Made by a program: the position numbers and the translations under genes. Of a stretch of DNA of 57,543 bases, positions 1 to 8,498 are shown piece by piece. This DNA comes from Bacteroidota bacterium (GTDB lineage: Bacteria > Bacteroidota > Bacteroidia > B-17B0 > Aurantibacillaceae), in NCBI GenBank assembly GCA_947487905.1, contig CANLAV010000003.1, forward strand, positions 1 through 57,543, written 5' to 3'. Every line of letters starts with the position of its first letter. Positions within the stretch are counted from its first letter, which is position 1. The notes beneath the pieces were generated by a model, which was given only the letters and a program-made list of their open reading frames with translations, searched no databases and was not told where the DNA came from.

Positions 1-72
1 AAAAGATTCAATATTTAATTTCTTTTTTACTCCTGCGTTAGGATTTATGACAAAAGCATATTTAGTTTCCAC
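1..72 (-). CDS. Diacylglycerol/lipid kinase family protein, N-terminal fragment
   Basis: Only the first 24 codons lie in the window; the gene runs off the left edge. Read on the minus strand from a GTG at 72-70 they contain KYAFVINPNAG, the first beta strand and phosphate loop typical of the DagK/YegS/BmrU lipid kinase family, which phosphorylates diacylglycerol or related lipids. No ATG is available: the frame is closed by a TAA at 90-88, leaving GTG (or a TTG at 78-76) as start. It begins 11 bases after the tsaB stop, so it is probably the last gene read from the tolC-hlyD-tsaB strand. The family call rests on one short motif. Confidence 0.6.
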   Translation of the reverse strand, partial: METKYAFVINPNAGVKKKLNIESF

Positions 73-83
73 GGTCAAAAATA

Positions 84-767
84 CTATTTATTACTTGGAG
101 TTGTAAAATAAAAATCTTTCAAATAAAATGGTTCGGTGTAAGCTAAATCTTCAAATTCATTTTTTAAAAATTTATCAAAGGCTAATGAAATAAGGTGATT
201 TGAGCTTGGCACTATATTTTCCATAAAATGAGCACGCTTTAATTGACCTAATATATTTTTTGATTTTCCGAGTCCATCACCAAAAAAATAAATGTCTTTA
301 TCTAAATCAAATATTGAAATAGTAGTTTCTGACAAAACTAAATTTGACGGAACTCGAATTTCATTTAATTCTAAATTATGAATAGCATAATACACTTCCA
401 TTCTTCGTGCATCAATTAAAGGGCAATAATAAGCATCCTTGTTTACACTTTCAATAACATTTCGACTCAATGATTGAAGTGTGTCTACTTTAATTAATGG
501 AATATTTAAAGCATAAGCCAATCCTTTTGCCGAAGCAAATCCTATACGCAAACCAGTATATGAACCAGGACCAGAACTAATTGATATGGCATGAAGTTGA
601 TTAAGCGTTAACCCAACTTGATGCAATACAGATTGAATAAAAAGATGTAAATTTTCAGCATGTGTAAATCCATAATTAATTTCTTTTATGGCAACTAATG
701 TATTGTTTTCGCTAACTGAAACCGAACAAACAGTAGATGTACTTTCTATGTGTAAAAGATAGGACAC
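84..767 (-). CDS. tsaB: tRNA threonylcarbamoyladenosine biosynthesis protein TsaB
   Basis: TsaB is the inactive ASKHA-fold partner of TsaD; with TsaE the complex transfers threonylcarbamoyl to A37 of ANN-decoding tRNAs in the cytoplasm. The 227-residue length is normal. The N-terminus (LLHIESTSTVCSVSV) is the first ASKHA strand pair, HAENL lies at residues 36-40, and the diagnostic SSGPGSYTGLRIG at 64-76. DARRMEVY at 119-126 is also typical. The start is only 3 bases after the hlyD stop, so the two are probably cotranscribed although functionally unrelated. The assignment is secure. Confidence 0.96.
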   Translation of the reverse strand: MSYLLHIESTSTVCSVSVSENNTLVAIKEINYGFTHAENLHLFIQSVLHQVGLTLNQLHAISISSGPGSYTGLRIGFASAKGLAYALNIPLIKVDTLQSLSRNVIESVNKDAYYCPLIDARRMEVYYAIHNLELNEIRVPSNLVLSETTISIFDLDKDIYFFGDGLGKSKNILGQLKRAHFMENIVPSSNHLISLAFDKFLKNEFEDLAYTEPFYLKDFYFTTPSNK

Positions 768-770
768 AGT

Positions 771-2117
771 TTATTTTTTTTCAGAAAATAGTTCATCTTT
801 AGTTACCACCTTAATGCTTGATCCATTTTTTAGCAATTTAGAAACAGCACCATATGGCCCAGAAATAATTTCATCACCAACTTTTATGCCACTTAAAATC
901 TCGATGTAATCATTATCTTGAACACCCGTTTTTACAAAAACCATTTTAGCAACACCATTCACATTTAAGAAAACACATTCTTTTACCTCGTCTTTCTTTT
1001 CATTTATTTTTTTTTCTTTTTCATCGACAACCACCACAGTTGGTTCTTCATCTCTATTCAATGATTTAGTTTGAGTTGTATCTGAACTCCTTGTTGTAAC
1101 AGCAGGAATAGGAATTGTAATAATGTGGCTAGCGCGCATGGTTTGTATTTCTACACTTGCACTCATACCAGGACGAAACGGTGCAGGATTATTTAGTGTT
1201 ATTAAATCAGAATACGATTCACGTAAAACTCTGATTTTTACAACAAAATTGGTAACCTGATCTACTGATATTCCTGTGGTATTTGCCGAGTTAGCAACCT
1301 CAGTTACAATGCCCTTAAATTTTTTTCCTAAATACGCATCTACTTCAATGATAGCAGTATCATTTTTATGAATACGAATAATGTCGTTTTCATTCACCTC
1401 AACACTCGCTTCCATTTCATTCAAATTTGCTAAGCGCAAAATCTCAGTACCTTGCAGGCCTTGAACACCAACTACGCGCTCACCTTTCTCAACATTTAAC
1501 TTAGAAACGGTACCATCAACAGGCGCATAAATAAATGTTTTATCTAAATTTGAATTTGCTTCCTTTAAACTAGCTTCCATACTTTTCACATTATAATCAG
1601 CCGCTTTAATATTTTCTGTTAATCCATCTACATTTGCTTTAGCGGCATCATAACTAGCTTTAGAGGCATCAAAGTCTTGCTGAGAAATGGCATTTTGATC
1701 AATTAATTTTTTATTACGATTATACAAAGATTCTATGTTTAACAAATTTGCTTTCGCCTGTGCTAATTGAGCAATAGTTGTTTTTAAATTAGCCTTACTA
1801 CTATTAACTGTAGCATTTACTCTATCAAATGCACTCTCATAAATATCAGGTTTAATACGGCAAAGTAAGGTTCCTTTTTTTACCTGTTCGCCTTCTTTCA
1901 CATACATTTCAACAACTTCTCCAGATACATCCGATGTAATTTTTAGCTCAGCTTCTGGCTGAATTTTTCCATTTGCAGAAACAGTTTCAATAATATTTCG
2001 GTTCTCTGCTTTTTCGGTGATAACTTGAGTTGGCTCATCACCTTTAAAAAATTTAACCAATACAACGATAGTAATTAAGGCGATGCAACTTGCTATGATC
2101 CAATATATTTTTTTCAT
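771..2117 (-). CDS. HlyD-family efflux periplasmic adaptor (membrane fusion protein)
   Basis: This is the periplasmic adaptor of a tripartite pump, linking an inner-membrane transporter to a TolC-like channel. A single N-terminal anchor spans about residues 5-23. The first half of the lipoyl-like domain is at about 61-88 (ITSDVSGEVVEMYVKEGEQV), a long alpha-hairpin rich in Ala, Lys and Asn fills 95-190, and the second lipoyl half starts near 194 (TFIYAPVDGTVSKL). Beta-barrel and membrane-proximal domains follow. A strongly charged Lys/Glu/Asp stretch at about 345-380 is unusual. It lies 14 bases after the tolC gene. No ABC or RND transporter is nearby, so the partner and substrate are unknown; MacA-like is plausible. 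Confidence 0.9.
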   Translation of the reverse strand: MKKIYWIIASCIALITIVVLVKFFKGDEPTQVITEKAENRNIIETVSANGKIQPEAELKITSDVSGEVVEMYVKEGEQVKKGTLLCRIKPDIYESAFDRVNATVNSSKANLKTTIAQLAQAKANLLNIESLYNRNKKLIDQNAISQQDFDASKASYDAAKANVDGLTENIKAADYNVKSMEASLKEANSNLDKTFIYAPVDGTVSKLNVEKGERVVGVQGLQGTEILRLANLNEMEASVEVNENDIIRIHKNDTAIIEVDAYLGKKFKGIVTEVANSANTTGISVDQVTNFVVKIRVLRESYSDLITLNNPAPFRPGMSASVEIQTMRASHIITIPIPAVTTRSSDTTQTKSLNRDEEPTVVVVDEKEKKINEKKDEVKECVFLNVNGVAKMVFVKTGVQDNDYIEILSGIKVGDEIISGPYGAVSKLLKNGSSIKVVTKDELFSEKK

Positions 2118-2131
2118 TTACTTTGTTTGAT

Positions 2132-3547
2132 TTAAAATGTGATTGTTTTTCCTTGATAAAAATCTAAAACTTTTAGTTTAAAAACATAATCATATTTAGA
2201 TTGAATTAAATTACCTTGTGCTGTTTGAACACGTGTTTTAGCAGTATTATACTCAAAGGTACTGATCGCTCCAAGATTATATTTTTGCTTAGCAAAATCA
2301 AAGGATAATTCGCTTGCTTCTAAAGATAAAAGATTCGCTTTATATTTATTTAAAGCTGCACGAGCATTAGCATAAGCTTGGGCAATGAGTTTATACAAAT
2401 TTTGTTCAACTAATTCTTTTCCATAGTGAATAGAAAGTGCGTTTAACTGTGCGTTTTTATAACCAGAATAAGTTTGCAATCCATTAAATATTGGCACCGA
2501 AAGTGTAAATCCAACACTTTTATTGACGTTGTCATTAAATTGATTTGCAAAAGGTGTTTTAGAAGTTAGTATTTCAGCTTTTGGTTGATAAATATAACCT
2601 CCAGCAGAAGTTACATATTGTGTTTGTTCTAATCCAATAATATTAATGGCGTCAATTCGTTTATTTAATTCAGATGTTCCTGTACCGAGACTACCTGTTG
2701 CACTGAGCGTTGGACTAAATTTACCTTTAGCTATATCTAACGTTTTTTTTGCAGACATAACATTATACTGTGCAGCTTTTATCGAATGTTGATTTTTTAA
2801 AGCTATGTTATATATATCTTGCACAGAAATAGTCTTAAGATCGTTTTCAGAAATATTAACTAATGGTTTTTCAATAGTAAAACTTTGAATGGTATCTAAA
2901 TTCAATAATTGAGTTAAACCTAACATAGCTAATTGATAATTATTATCAGCACTGATAACATTAATGTCTTCGTTTGCTAATTGAGCATTTAAATCGTAAA
3001 CAGCGCTTTTAGCTAATGTACCGGCATCAGCTAATTGTTTTGTACGAATAAGTTGCTCATTTGTCATCTGAAATTGTGCTTTGGCTATTTGCAAAACTTC
3101 ATCGCTAAATATAACATTGATATAGGCGGTTGCAATGTTTAATGCTAAATCGTTTTGTTGTTGTAAAAAATTCTCATAACTCGATAAATATTGATACTGA
3201 TTAGCTTTAATTGAATTATATTGAGCTAATCCCGACCAAATAACCACATTACTTGATAAATAAAAATTTTGTGACAACACTTGCGAGTTAGCAAAGGTGT
3301 TGGTATATCTGTCAATAGTTCTACCAAAATTATAGGTATGTTGTGCTCCACCATTAATGCTAGGTAACACTGAAGCCTTACTTTGCATTAATGTATTTCT
3401 ATTCATTTGAGTCGAAATTTCAGATTGCTTCAATCCGAGGTTGTTTTTTTGACCAAATTCAATGCATTTTTGTAAATTCCATTGATTCGTTTGAGCAATC
3501 AGTTGCACCGAAACAACAAGAAAAAAAGATATACAAAGGGCTTTCAT
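2132..3547 (-). CDS. TolC-family outer membrane efflux protein
   Basis: An outer membrane channel of about 471 residues, the usual TolC-family length. The chosen ATG at 3547 gives a clean signal peptide (KALCISFFLVVSVQLIAQT). A longer reading frame from 3571 starts at the TTG of a -7 promoter box and is rejected. The mature protein shows two long helical repeats with typical family phrases: WNLQKCIEFGQKNNLGLK at the start, SVGFTLSVPIFNG in the second half, and YNLGAISTFEYNTAKT near the end. It is the first gene of the tolC-hlyD-tsaB strand, and its natural partner is the adaptor immediately downstream. Substrate unknown. Confidence 0.92.
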   Translation of the reverse strand: MKALCISFFLVVSVQLIAQTNQWNLQKCIEFGQKNNLGLKQSEISTQMNRNTLMQSKASVLPSINGGAQHTYNFGRTIDRYTNTFANSQVLSQNFYLSSNVVIWSGLAQYNSIKANQYQYLSSYENFLQQQNDLALNIATAYINVIFSDEVLQIAKAQFQMTNEQLIRTKQLADAGTLAKSAVYDLNAQLANEDINVISADNNYQLAMLGLTQLLNLDTIQSFTIEKPLVNISENDLKTISVQDIYNIALKNQHSIKAAQYNVMSAKKTLDIAKGKFSPTLSATGSLGTGTSELNKRIDAINIIGLEQTQYVTSAGGYIYQPKAEILTSKTPFANQFNDNVNKSVGFTLSVPIFNGLQTYSGYKNAQLNALSIHYGKELVEQNLYKLIAQAYANARAALNKYKANLLSLEASELSFDFAKQKYNLGAISTFEYNTAKTRVQTAQGNLIQSKYDYVFKLKVLDFYQGKTITF

Positions 3548-3568
3548 TATTTTACAATTAATTAAAAA

Positions 3569-3576
3569 CAAAATTA
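3569..3576 (-). promoter_or_regulatory. -7 promoter box for the tolC-hlyD-tsaB unit
   Basis: On the minus strand the bases read TAATTTTG, matching the Bacteroidota -7 consensus TAnnTTTG. It lies 21 bases before the tolC ATG, giving a short leader. A -33 element is not obvious. The last TTG of the box is in frame with tolC and would be a false start. Confidence 0.55.
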
Positions 3577-3667
3577 ACTAAAAATATCAGTATATAATGC
3601 TTATTACACGAACGGAAAAATGAAATGGTTAAATAGTTGAATTTAACATTTAAGTAATGATTCTCAT

Positions 3668-4633
3668 TTAAATCCCTACCAACTGTTGTGTTTCAAAATC
3701 GTAAACCTTTAATTTGAAACAAGCCATAATATCTTTTGGCTTAAGGCTTGTAGTTTTTGCAGCTTGCAATTCAGGCAATGCAGCCATCACCTCATGTAAA
3801 CGGTAAAATGGAATACGAGCATTTAAATGATGAATATGATGTAATCCAATATTTGCTGTTGCCCATTGCAATGGAATACTTAATTTCATGTAACTTGAAG
3901 AATCTAAGGCTGCACCTTCATACGTCCAATCTTCATTTCCAACGAAAGTTGAACCAGGAAAATTATGTTGAGCGTAAAATAAATAAGCTCCCATAGCCCC
4001 GGAAATAAAATGAGGAATAAGACATACTAATATCCATGTTTGCCATCCTAAAAAATAAAAAATTAAAGCTTGATAAGTAAAATGAAAAACAAGTGCAACT
4101 ATTGAATCAATGTGCTTGCTAAAACGATTGATAATTGACTTAACACACATGCCATACATAAAAGCAAAAATATAACCGAATAAAATTGTAAGCGGATGTC
4201 TGATAAATAAATAATGTCTTTGTTCCGACTTAGTTAATTTCTCGAATTTTTGTTTCGTATAAATAGGATAAGAACCAATGCTAGCACTAAATAATTTTGA
4301 ATTATTCTTATGGTGATAATCGTGGCTTCTGCTCCAAATACTAGCAGGCGCTAAAACATAAAAACCGAAAATTGTAAATATAACATTTGCAAGTGGTGAC
4401 TTATCTAAAATAGCTTTATGCTGATGGTCGTGGTATATTACAAACATCCTAACAATTAAGAAGCCCGAAATAATACTACATATTAATTTTAAAGTCCAAT
4501 GAAAATTAAATACAGTGCCAAGCAGAAAAATGTTTAATAAAAACAAAGTAGTGATGGTATAAAACCAACTTTTTCTTCGATCTTCTTTTGCAAAAGGACG
4601 AGTGGCTAATATAAGTTGTTTTCCAGTTAACAT
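3668..4633 (-). CDS. Membrane fatty acid desaturase family protein
   Basis: A di-iron membrane desaturase of 321 residues. The three histidine boxes are HDHQH at 68-72, HDYHH at 104-108 and HHIHH at 265-269, in the order of acyl-lipid/acyl-CoA desaturases. Hydrophobic segments lie at about 24-66, 82-98, 150-170 and 180-215, so it is an inner-membrane enzyme that introduces a double bond into acyl chains, perhaps for membrane fluidity. It stands alone between tolC and xerD. A beta-carotene ketolase-type role is possible from fold alone, but the spacing of the boxes fits fatty acid desaturases better. Bond position and substrate cannot be read from sequence. Confidence 0.88.
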   Translation of the reverse strand: MLTGKQLILATRPFAKEDRRKSWFYTITTLFLLNIFLLGTVFNFHWTLKLICSIISGFLIVRMFVIYHDHQHKAILDKSPLANVIFTIFGFYVLAPASIWSRSHDYHHKNNSKLFSASIGSYPIYTKQKFEKLTKSEQRHYLFIRHPLTILFGYIFAFMYGMCVKSIINRFSKHIDSIVALVFHFTYQALIFYFLGWQTWILVCLIPHFISGAMGAYLFYAQHNFPGSTFVGNEDWTYEGAALDSSSYMKLSIPLQWATANIGLHHIHHLNARIPFYRLHEVMAALPELQAAKTTSLKPKDIMACFKLKVYDFETQQLVGI

Positions 4634-4693
4634 AGAGTTGGTAAATATATTATGTAAACCCTATTTAAACAAATATGTTTACAAAAATCAAAT

Positions 4694-5599
4694 TTATTTG
4701 TTTCGTGGGTGAAAACTTTGAATATTCTCACGTAAAAAATATTGATCAAGGTGGGTGTATATTTCGGTAGTTATGATGCTTTGATGCCCCAACATCTCTT
4801 GAACCACTCTTAAATCAGCTCCGCCTTCAACAAGATGCGTTGCAAATGAATGTCGAAATGTATGTGGACTTAATTCCTTTTTAATTCCAGCCAAAGCACC
4901 TAAATCCTTAATGATGTAAAAAACCATTTGTCGAGAAATTGAAGTTCCTCGTTTACTTAGGAATAAAGAATCAACATGATTTTTCTTAATATTAATGTGT
5001 ATGCGATGGTGATCGATGTAGTTTTTAATTAACTTTAATGCTTTCCCTCCAATGGGTATCAAGCGTTGTTTATCGCCTTTTCCAATCACGGAAATAAATT
5101 CATCTTTTATATGCAGATCACTCAATTTTAATGATATTAATTCGCTAACTCTTAAACCACAACTGTACATAGTTTCAAGCATAGCTATATTTCGTTCGCC
5201 TTCAGCCGTGCTTCTATCAATGAAAGATAACATTAAATCAATTTCTTCTACTTCTAAATAAACAGGCAACTTCCTTTTAATACGAGGTGTTTCCAATAAT
5301 TCGGCCGGATTAACCGTTATGTAATTTTCTAAAATTAAAAACTTATAAAAATGCTTAATCCCTGATATGATGCGAGATTGAGTGCTTTCGGTAAAATTAA
5401 ATTCGGAAATGTATTTAATAAACTGTTGCAAATCTTGAAGTGTAATATCGCATGGCTGCTTGGTGGGGGCAATCATAGTAATAAATGTGGCTAATTTCTG
5501 CAAGTCACTTTCGTAACTAACTACCGAATTTTTGGCCAATGATTTCTCAATACTTAAATAGTATTCGAAATCATTAATATTTGTTTGCCAGAGTAACAA
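4694..5599 (-). CDS. xerD: Site-specific tyrosine recombinase XerD
   Basis: With XerC this recombinase resolves chromosome dimers at dif. The 301-residue protein has an N-terminal SAM-like DNA-binding domain (about 8-92) and a C-terminal catalytic domain with the full set: R150 (GLRVSEL), K174 (GKGDKQR), H246 and R249 (SPHTFRH), H272 (LGHQS) and nucleophile Y281 (TTEIYTH). No ATG fits the start; the frame opens with TTG at 5599, giving MLLWQTNINDFEYYL. It is divergent from aroQ across a 36-base gap. It looks like the core XerD rather than an element integrase because it is flanked by housekeeping genes and xerC lies 18 kb away. Confidence 0.92.
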   Translation of the reverse strand: MLLWQTNINDFEYYLSIEKSLAKNSVVSYESDLQKLATFITMIAPTKQPCDITLQDLQQFIKYISEFNFTESTQSRIISGIKHFYKFLILENYITVNPAELLETPRIKRKLPVYLEVEEIDLMLSFIDRSTAEGERNIAMLETMYSCGLRVSELISLKLSDLHIKDEFISVIGKGDKQRLIPIGGKALKLIKNYIDHHRIHINIKKNHVDSLFLSKRGTSISRQMVFYIIKDLGALAGIKKELSPHTFRHSFATHLVEGGADLRVVQEMLGHQSIITTEIYTHLDQYFLRENIQSFHPRNK

Positions 5600-5635
5600 T
5601 TTTAATTACTTTTAATTTTTATTAAAACATTCAAT

Positions 5636-6061
5636 ATGCTAAAGATAGCTATAATCAATGGTCCAAATTTAAATCTTTTAGGATTAAGAGAAACGGAAAT
5701 TTACGGCGAACAAACTTTTGAGCATTTTTTTGAATCCTTGACTAAAAAATTTTCATCTTATCAATTAACCTATTTTCAAAGTAATGTTGAAGGTGAATTA
5801 ATCAATAAAATACAAGAACTTGGTTTTACATATGATGCCATCATATTAAATGCAGGCGCTTATACACACACCTCTATAGCTATTGCAGATGCAGTAGCGG
5901 CTATAAAAACATCTGTAATCGAGGTTCACATTAGTAATATATTTGCACGAGAAGATTTTAGACACGTTTCTTACCTTGGCAAACATTGCAAAGGAAGTAT
6001 TAGTGGGTTCGGATTATTTGGATACGAATTAGCCATTATGAGCTGCCTTAAACCTGCTTAA
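5636..6061 (+). CDS. aroQ: Type II 3-dehydroquinate dehydratase
   Basis: Catalyses the third step of the shikimate pathway, 3-dehydroquinate to 3-dehydroshikimate, as a cytoplasmic dodecamer. The 141-residue length matches type II enzymes. NGPNLNLLG is at 8-16, catalytic Tyr at Y23, substrate-binding NAGAYTHTS at 72-80, catalytic His in EVHIS (H98) and the RE pair of NIFARED at 105-106. It is divergent from xerD and ends by overlapping the convergent nitronate monooxygenase-like gene by 4 bases. Confidence 0.96.
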   Translation: MLKIAIINGPNLNLLGLRETEIYGEQTFEHFFESLTKKFSSYQLTYFQSNVEGELINKIQELGFTYDAIILNAGAYTHTSIAIADAVAAIKTSVIEVHISNIFAREDFRHVSYLGKHCKGSISGFGLFGYELAIMSCLKPA

Positions 6062-6999
6062 ATAAATTGTTCCTGCATTCTTTTTATGGTGTTGTTGTAT
6101 TCCATCACCATATCATCAATCACATCCTTTGCAGTTTGTAATGATTTTAATTGACTGGCTACTTGACCAATTTCAAGCTCTCCGCTCACTAAATCTCCCT
6201 CAAACATGCCTTTTTTGGCACGCCCTCGACCAAGTAAATTGGTAAGTTCTTCGGTACTTGCGCCTTGATTTTCTAATTCATTTACCTGTATTGAAAATTC
6301 ATTTTTCAAAAGACGAACGGGTGTTAATTGTTTTAAGGATAATTTAGTATCACCTTCCAAAGAATTTAAAATGGCATTTTTAAAATTAATGTGTGCACTA
6401 GATTCGTGAGTCGTAACAAACCTGCTACCAACCTGAACGCCATTTGCACCCAAAGCTATTGCTGCCGCCATTGACTGACCTGATGCAATACCGCCTGCAG
6501 CTATAATTGGAATAGAAACCGATTTCTTTATTTGAGGAATAAGAGCCATCGTAGTTGTTTCCTCTCTTCCGTTATGTCCACCAGCTTCAAAACCTTCTGC
6601 AACAATAGCATCCACGCCAGCTTCTTCACATTTCAAGGCGAATTTAACATTAGCAACTACATGTACTACAGCAATCCCATGCTGTTTTAGATGCTGTGTC
6701 CAAGTTTTTGGATTTCCGGCTGAAGTAAAAACAATCTTCACTCCTTCTTCAATAATTATTTTAATATGCTCTTCAATGTTTGGATAAAGCAAAGGGACAT
6801 TTACTCCAAATGGCTTATCTGTAGCTTTTTTACATTTTTGGATATGATCGCGCAAAATTTCAGGATACATAGAGCCAGAGCCAATTAATCCTAATCCACC
6901 AGCATTAGAAACAGCTGATGCTAATTCCCAACCACTGCACCAAATCATGCCGCCTTGTACTATTGGAAACTGAATATTAAATAATTTATTAATTAGCAT
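6058..6999 (-). CDS. Nitronate monooxygenase / 2-nitropropane dioxygenase-like flavoprotein
   Basis: An FMN-dependent TIM-barrel oxidoreductase of 313 residues. Family marks are PIVQGGMIW at 12-20, AGGLGLIGSG near 33-42, the catalytic-loop EGFEAGGHNG at 135-144 with H142, AAGGIASG at 167-174 and the phosphate-binding GANGVQVGSRF at 184-194. The family covers nitronate monooxygenases and FabK-type enoyl-ACP reductases, so the real reaction is uncertain; nothing nearby is a fatty-acid synthesis gene. The start at 6999 is an ATG (M-L-I-N-K). Its upstream region is shared with the divergent DUF6089 gene. Confidence 0.85.
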   Translation of the reverse strand: MLINKLFNIQFPIVQGGMIWCSGWELASAVSNAGGLGLIGSGSMYPEILRDHIQKCKKATDKPFGVNVPLLYPNIEEHIKIIIEEGVKIVFTSAGNPKTWTQHLKQHGIAVVHVVANVKFALKCEEAGVDAIVAEGFEAGGHNGREETTTMALIPQIKKSVSIPIIAAGGIASGQSMAAAIALGANGVQVGSRFVTTHESSAHINFKNAILNSLEGDTKLSLKQLTPVRLLKNEFSIQVNELENQGASTEELTNLLGRGRAKKGMFEGDLVSGELEIGQVASQLKSLQTAKDVIDDMVMEYNNTIKRMQEQFI

Positions 7000-7038
7000 A
7001 TTTAAATTGTTTTGAAGTAAAAGTAAAATATTTTTTAG

Positions 7039-7046
7039 TATTTTTG
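7039..7046 (+). promoter_or_regulatory. -7 promoter box for the DUF6089 gene
   Basis: TATTTTTG matches TAnnTTTG. A TTTG at 7011-7014 could be the -33 element but is 24 bases away, longer than the usual 17-23. It lies 20 bases before the TTG start. Confidence 0.4.
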
Positions 7047-7066
7047 TTTATTAATGAGCTATTGAT

Positions 7067-7996
7067 TTGAAAAACATTATTGCCATATTTATCTTAATTT
7101 GCCTAACACTTTCTGTTTTTGCACAAAGACGTGTAGATTTTGGAATAGCTGTTGGTGTTTCTAACTATTTGGGTGATATTGGTGGAAAAGAAAAAACAAG
7201 GCGGGATTTTATATCTGACATCAAAATGTCTAAAACAAGATGGAACGCCGGTGGATTTGTTCGATTTCGTTGGATGCCAAGGATTTCTTTAAAAGCATCT
7301 TTAGATTATTTACGCATTGAAGGTGATGATAAATTATCGTCTAATCCAGCTCGAAATGCACGTAACCTGAGCTTTAGAAATGATTTGATTGATTTAGGGG
7401 CAACGAGCGAATTTTTCTTTTTTGAAGATAATGATATATACAATACATACTTCAATGCAACAAGTTTTAGAGCATACGTATTTGGGGGAGTTGGCTGTGT
7501 ATACTCCAATCCTAAAGCACTTTATAATGGGAGTTGGGTAAAATTAAGACCATTACAAACAGAAGGCGTAAAGTATAAAGCCTTTGTATTAAATGTGCCA
7601 GTGGGTCTTGGCTTTTACTTCACATATAGAAAGAAACACCGCTTAGGTTTTGAATATAATTTCAGAACGACATTTACAGATTATTTAGACGATATTCACG
7701 CAGGCTGGGCAGATCCTTCAACTTTAACCCCAACTGGACTTGCACTATCAAACAGAACTGTAGAACTAACCGAATTAGATCCAGCTTATGCCAAGAACTT
7801 TGGCTATAATCCAGTTGAAAACCCTACCAATTTGAGGGGAAATAATAAACATAGAGATTCATACATGACCTTAAATATAAGTTATAGTTATGTATTAAGA
7901 GGTAAACCTAGCTTTTATAAAGGATACTATAAAGGCACAAACGGAGGCTTCTTTGGTAAGCCAGGTAAATCTAGAAAAGTTAGAGCTAAATTCTAA
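7067..7996 (+). CDS. DUF6089-family outer membrane beta-barrel protein
   Basis: A 309-residue exported protein. The first 19 residues (KNIIAIFILICLTLSVFAQ) are a signal peptide ending at an Ala-Gln type site. The mature part is rich in alternating aromatic strands, opens with RRVDFGIAVGVSNYLGDIGG and ends with a basic tail (KPGKSRKVRAKF). This matches my memory of DUF6089, a Bacteroidota beta-barrel family of unknown function. The start is TTG at 7067: the ATG at 7054 is out of frame and no in-frame ATG would preserve the signal peptide. It converges with the next gene, overlapping by 4 bases. Confidence 0.8.
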   Translation: MKNIIAIFILICLTLSVFAQRRVDFGIAVGVSNYLGDIGGKEKTRRDFISDIKMSKTRWNAGGFVRFRWMPRISLKASLDYLRIEGDDKLSSNPARNARNLSFRNDLIDLGATSEFFFFEDNDIYNTYFNATSFRAYVFGGVGCVYSNPKALYNGSWVKLRPLQTEGVKYKAFVLNVPVGLGFYFTYRKKHRLGFEYNFRTTFTDYLDDIHAGWADPSTLTPTGLALSNRTVELTELDPAYAKNFGYNPVENPTNLRGNNKHRDSYMTLNISYSYVLRGKPSFYKGYYKGTNGGFFGKPGKSRKVRAKF

Positions 7997-8412
7997 TTGG
8001 ATTTGATTTCTATTCTACTTTTTAATTTTAGGTCCTTTTCTTCTCTTATTGAATTTGTAATACTGAAACATATTACAATAAAAGCCTGAATCATTATTCC
8101 AATTCCTAATCCTTTCCAAAACTGAGAAGCCGTATTTTTTGTTTTTATCACCAACAAAAAACCAAATACGAACGAGATAAACGAAACTACTGACAAAACA
8201 TGGTTAAATAATACTGTAGAATAATTTAAACCAATACTCAATAAAACAATTCCACCAATAAAAAAAGAAATTGCTACACCTTTAAATAGCGCGTACTTTA
8301 TAATAAAACGAAAAAATAGACCTAATACAATAGAAACAAATCCAAGTCCAACAGCAATCAAACGTAACATGTTTTCTTCTTGAATAGCATGATGCATAAA
8401 ATCAAATTCCAT
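7993..8412 (-). CDS. Small four-helix membrane protein of unknown function
   Basis: A 139-residue protein I do not recognise. After a short N-terminus with two histidines (HHAIQEEN) there are four hydrophobic segments at about 16-38, 43-62, 67-88 and 98-119, followed by a charged tail rich in Lys and Glu. It is probably an inner-membrane protein. It overlaps the end of the DUF6089 gene by 4 bases in convergent orientation and is divergent from rimO. No catalytic motif is visible. Confidence 0.7.
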   Translation of the reverse strand: MEFDFMHHAIQEENMLRLIAVGLGFVSIVLGLFFRFIIKYALFKGVAISFFIGGIVLLSIGLNYSTVLFNHVLSVVSFISFVFGFLLVIKTKNTASQFWKGLGIGIMIQAFIVICFSITNSIREEKDLKLKSRIEIKSN

Positions 8413-8484
8413 AATACAAGTTTATACAAATAAGTCTAAATAAAAAACAAACACCACAACAGACATGTATTATATCAAAAATGG

Positions 8485-8492
8485 TATCTTTG
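8485..8492 (+). promoter_or_regulatory. -7 promoter box of rimO
   Basis: TATCTTTG matches TAnnTTTG and ends only 6 bases before the ATG at 8499. Transcription should start at or next to that ATG. An in-frame ATG at 8481 lies upstream of this box, so it would not be in the mRNA. Confidence 0.6.
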
Positions 8493-8498
8493 TATGTA

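Noticed and set aside
4694-5599. Tyrosine recombinase taken as a mobile element integrase
   Set aside because: Its flanks are housekeeping genes, both XerC and XerD are present once in the window, and there is no att-like repeat or tRNA junction.
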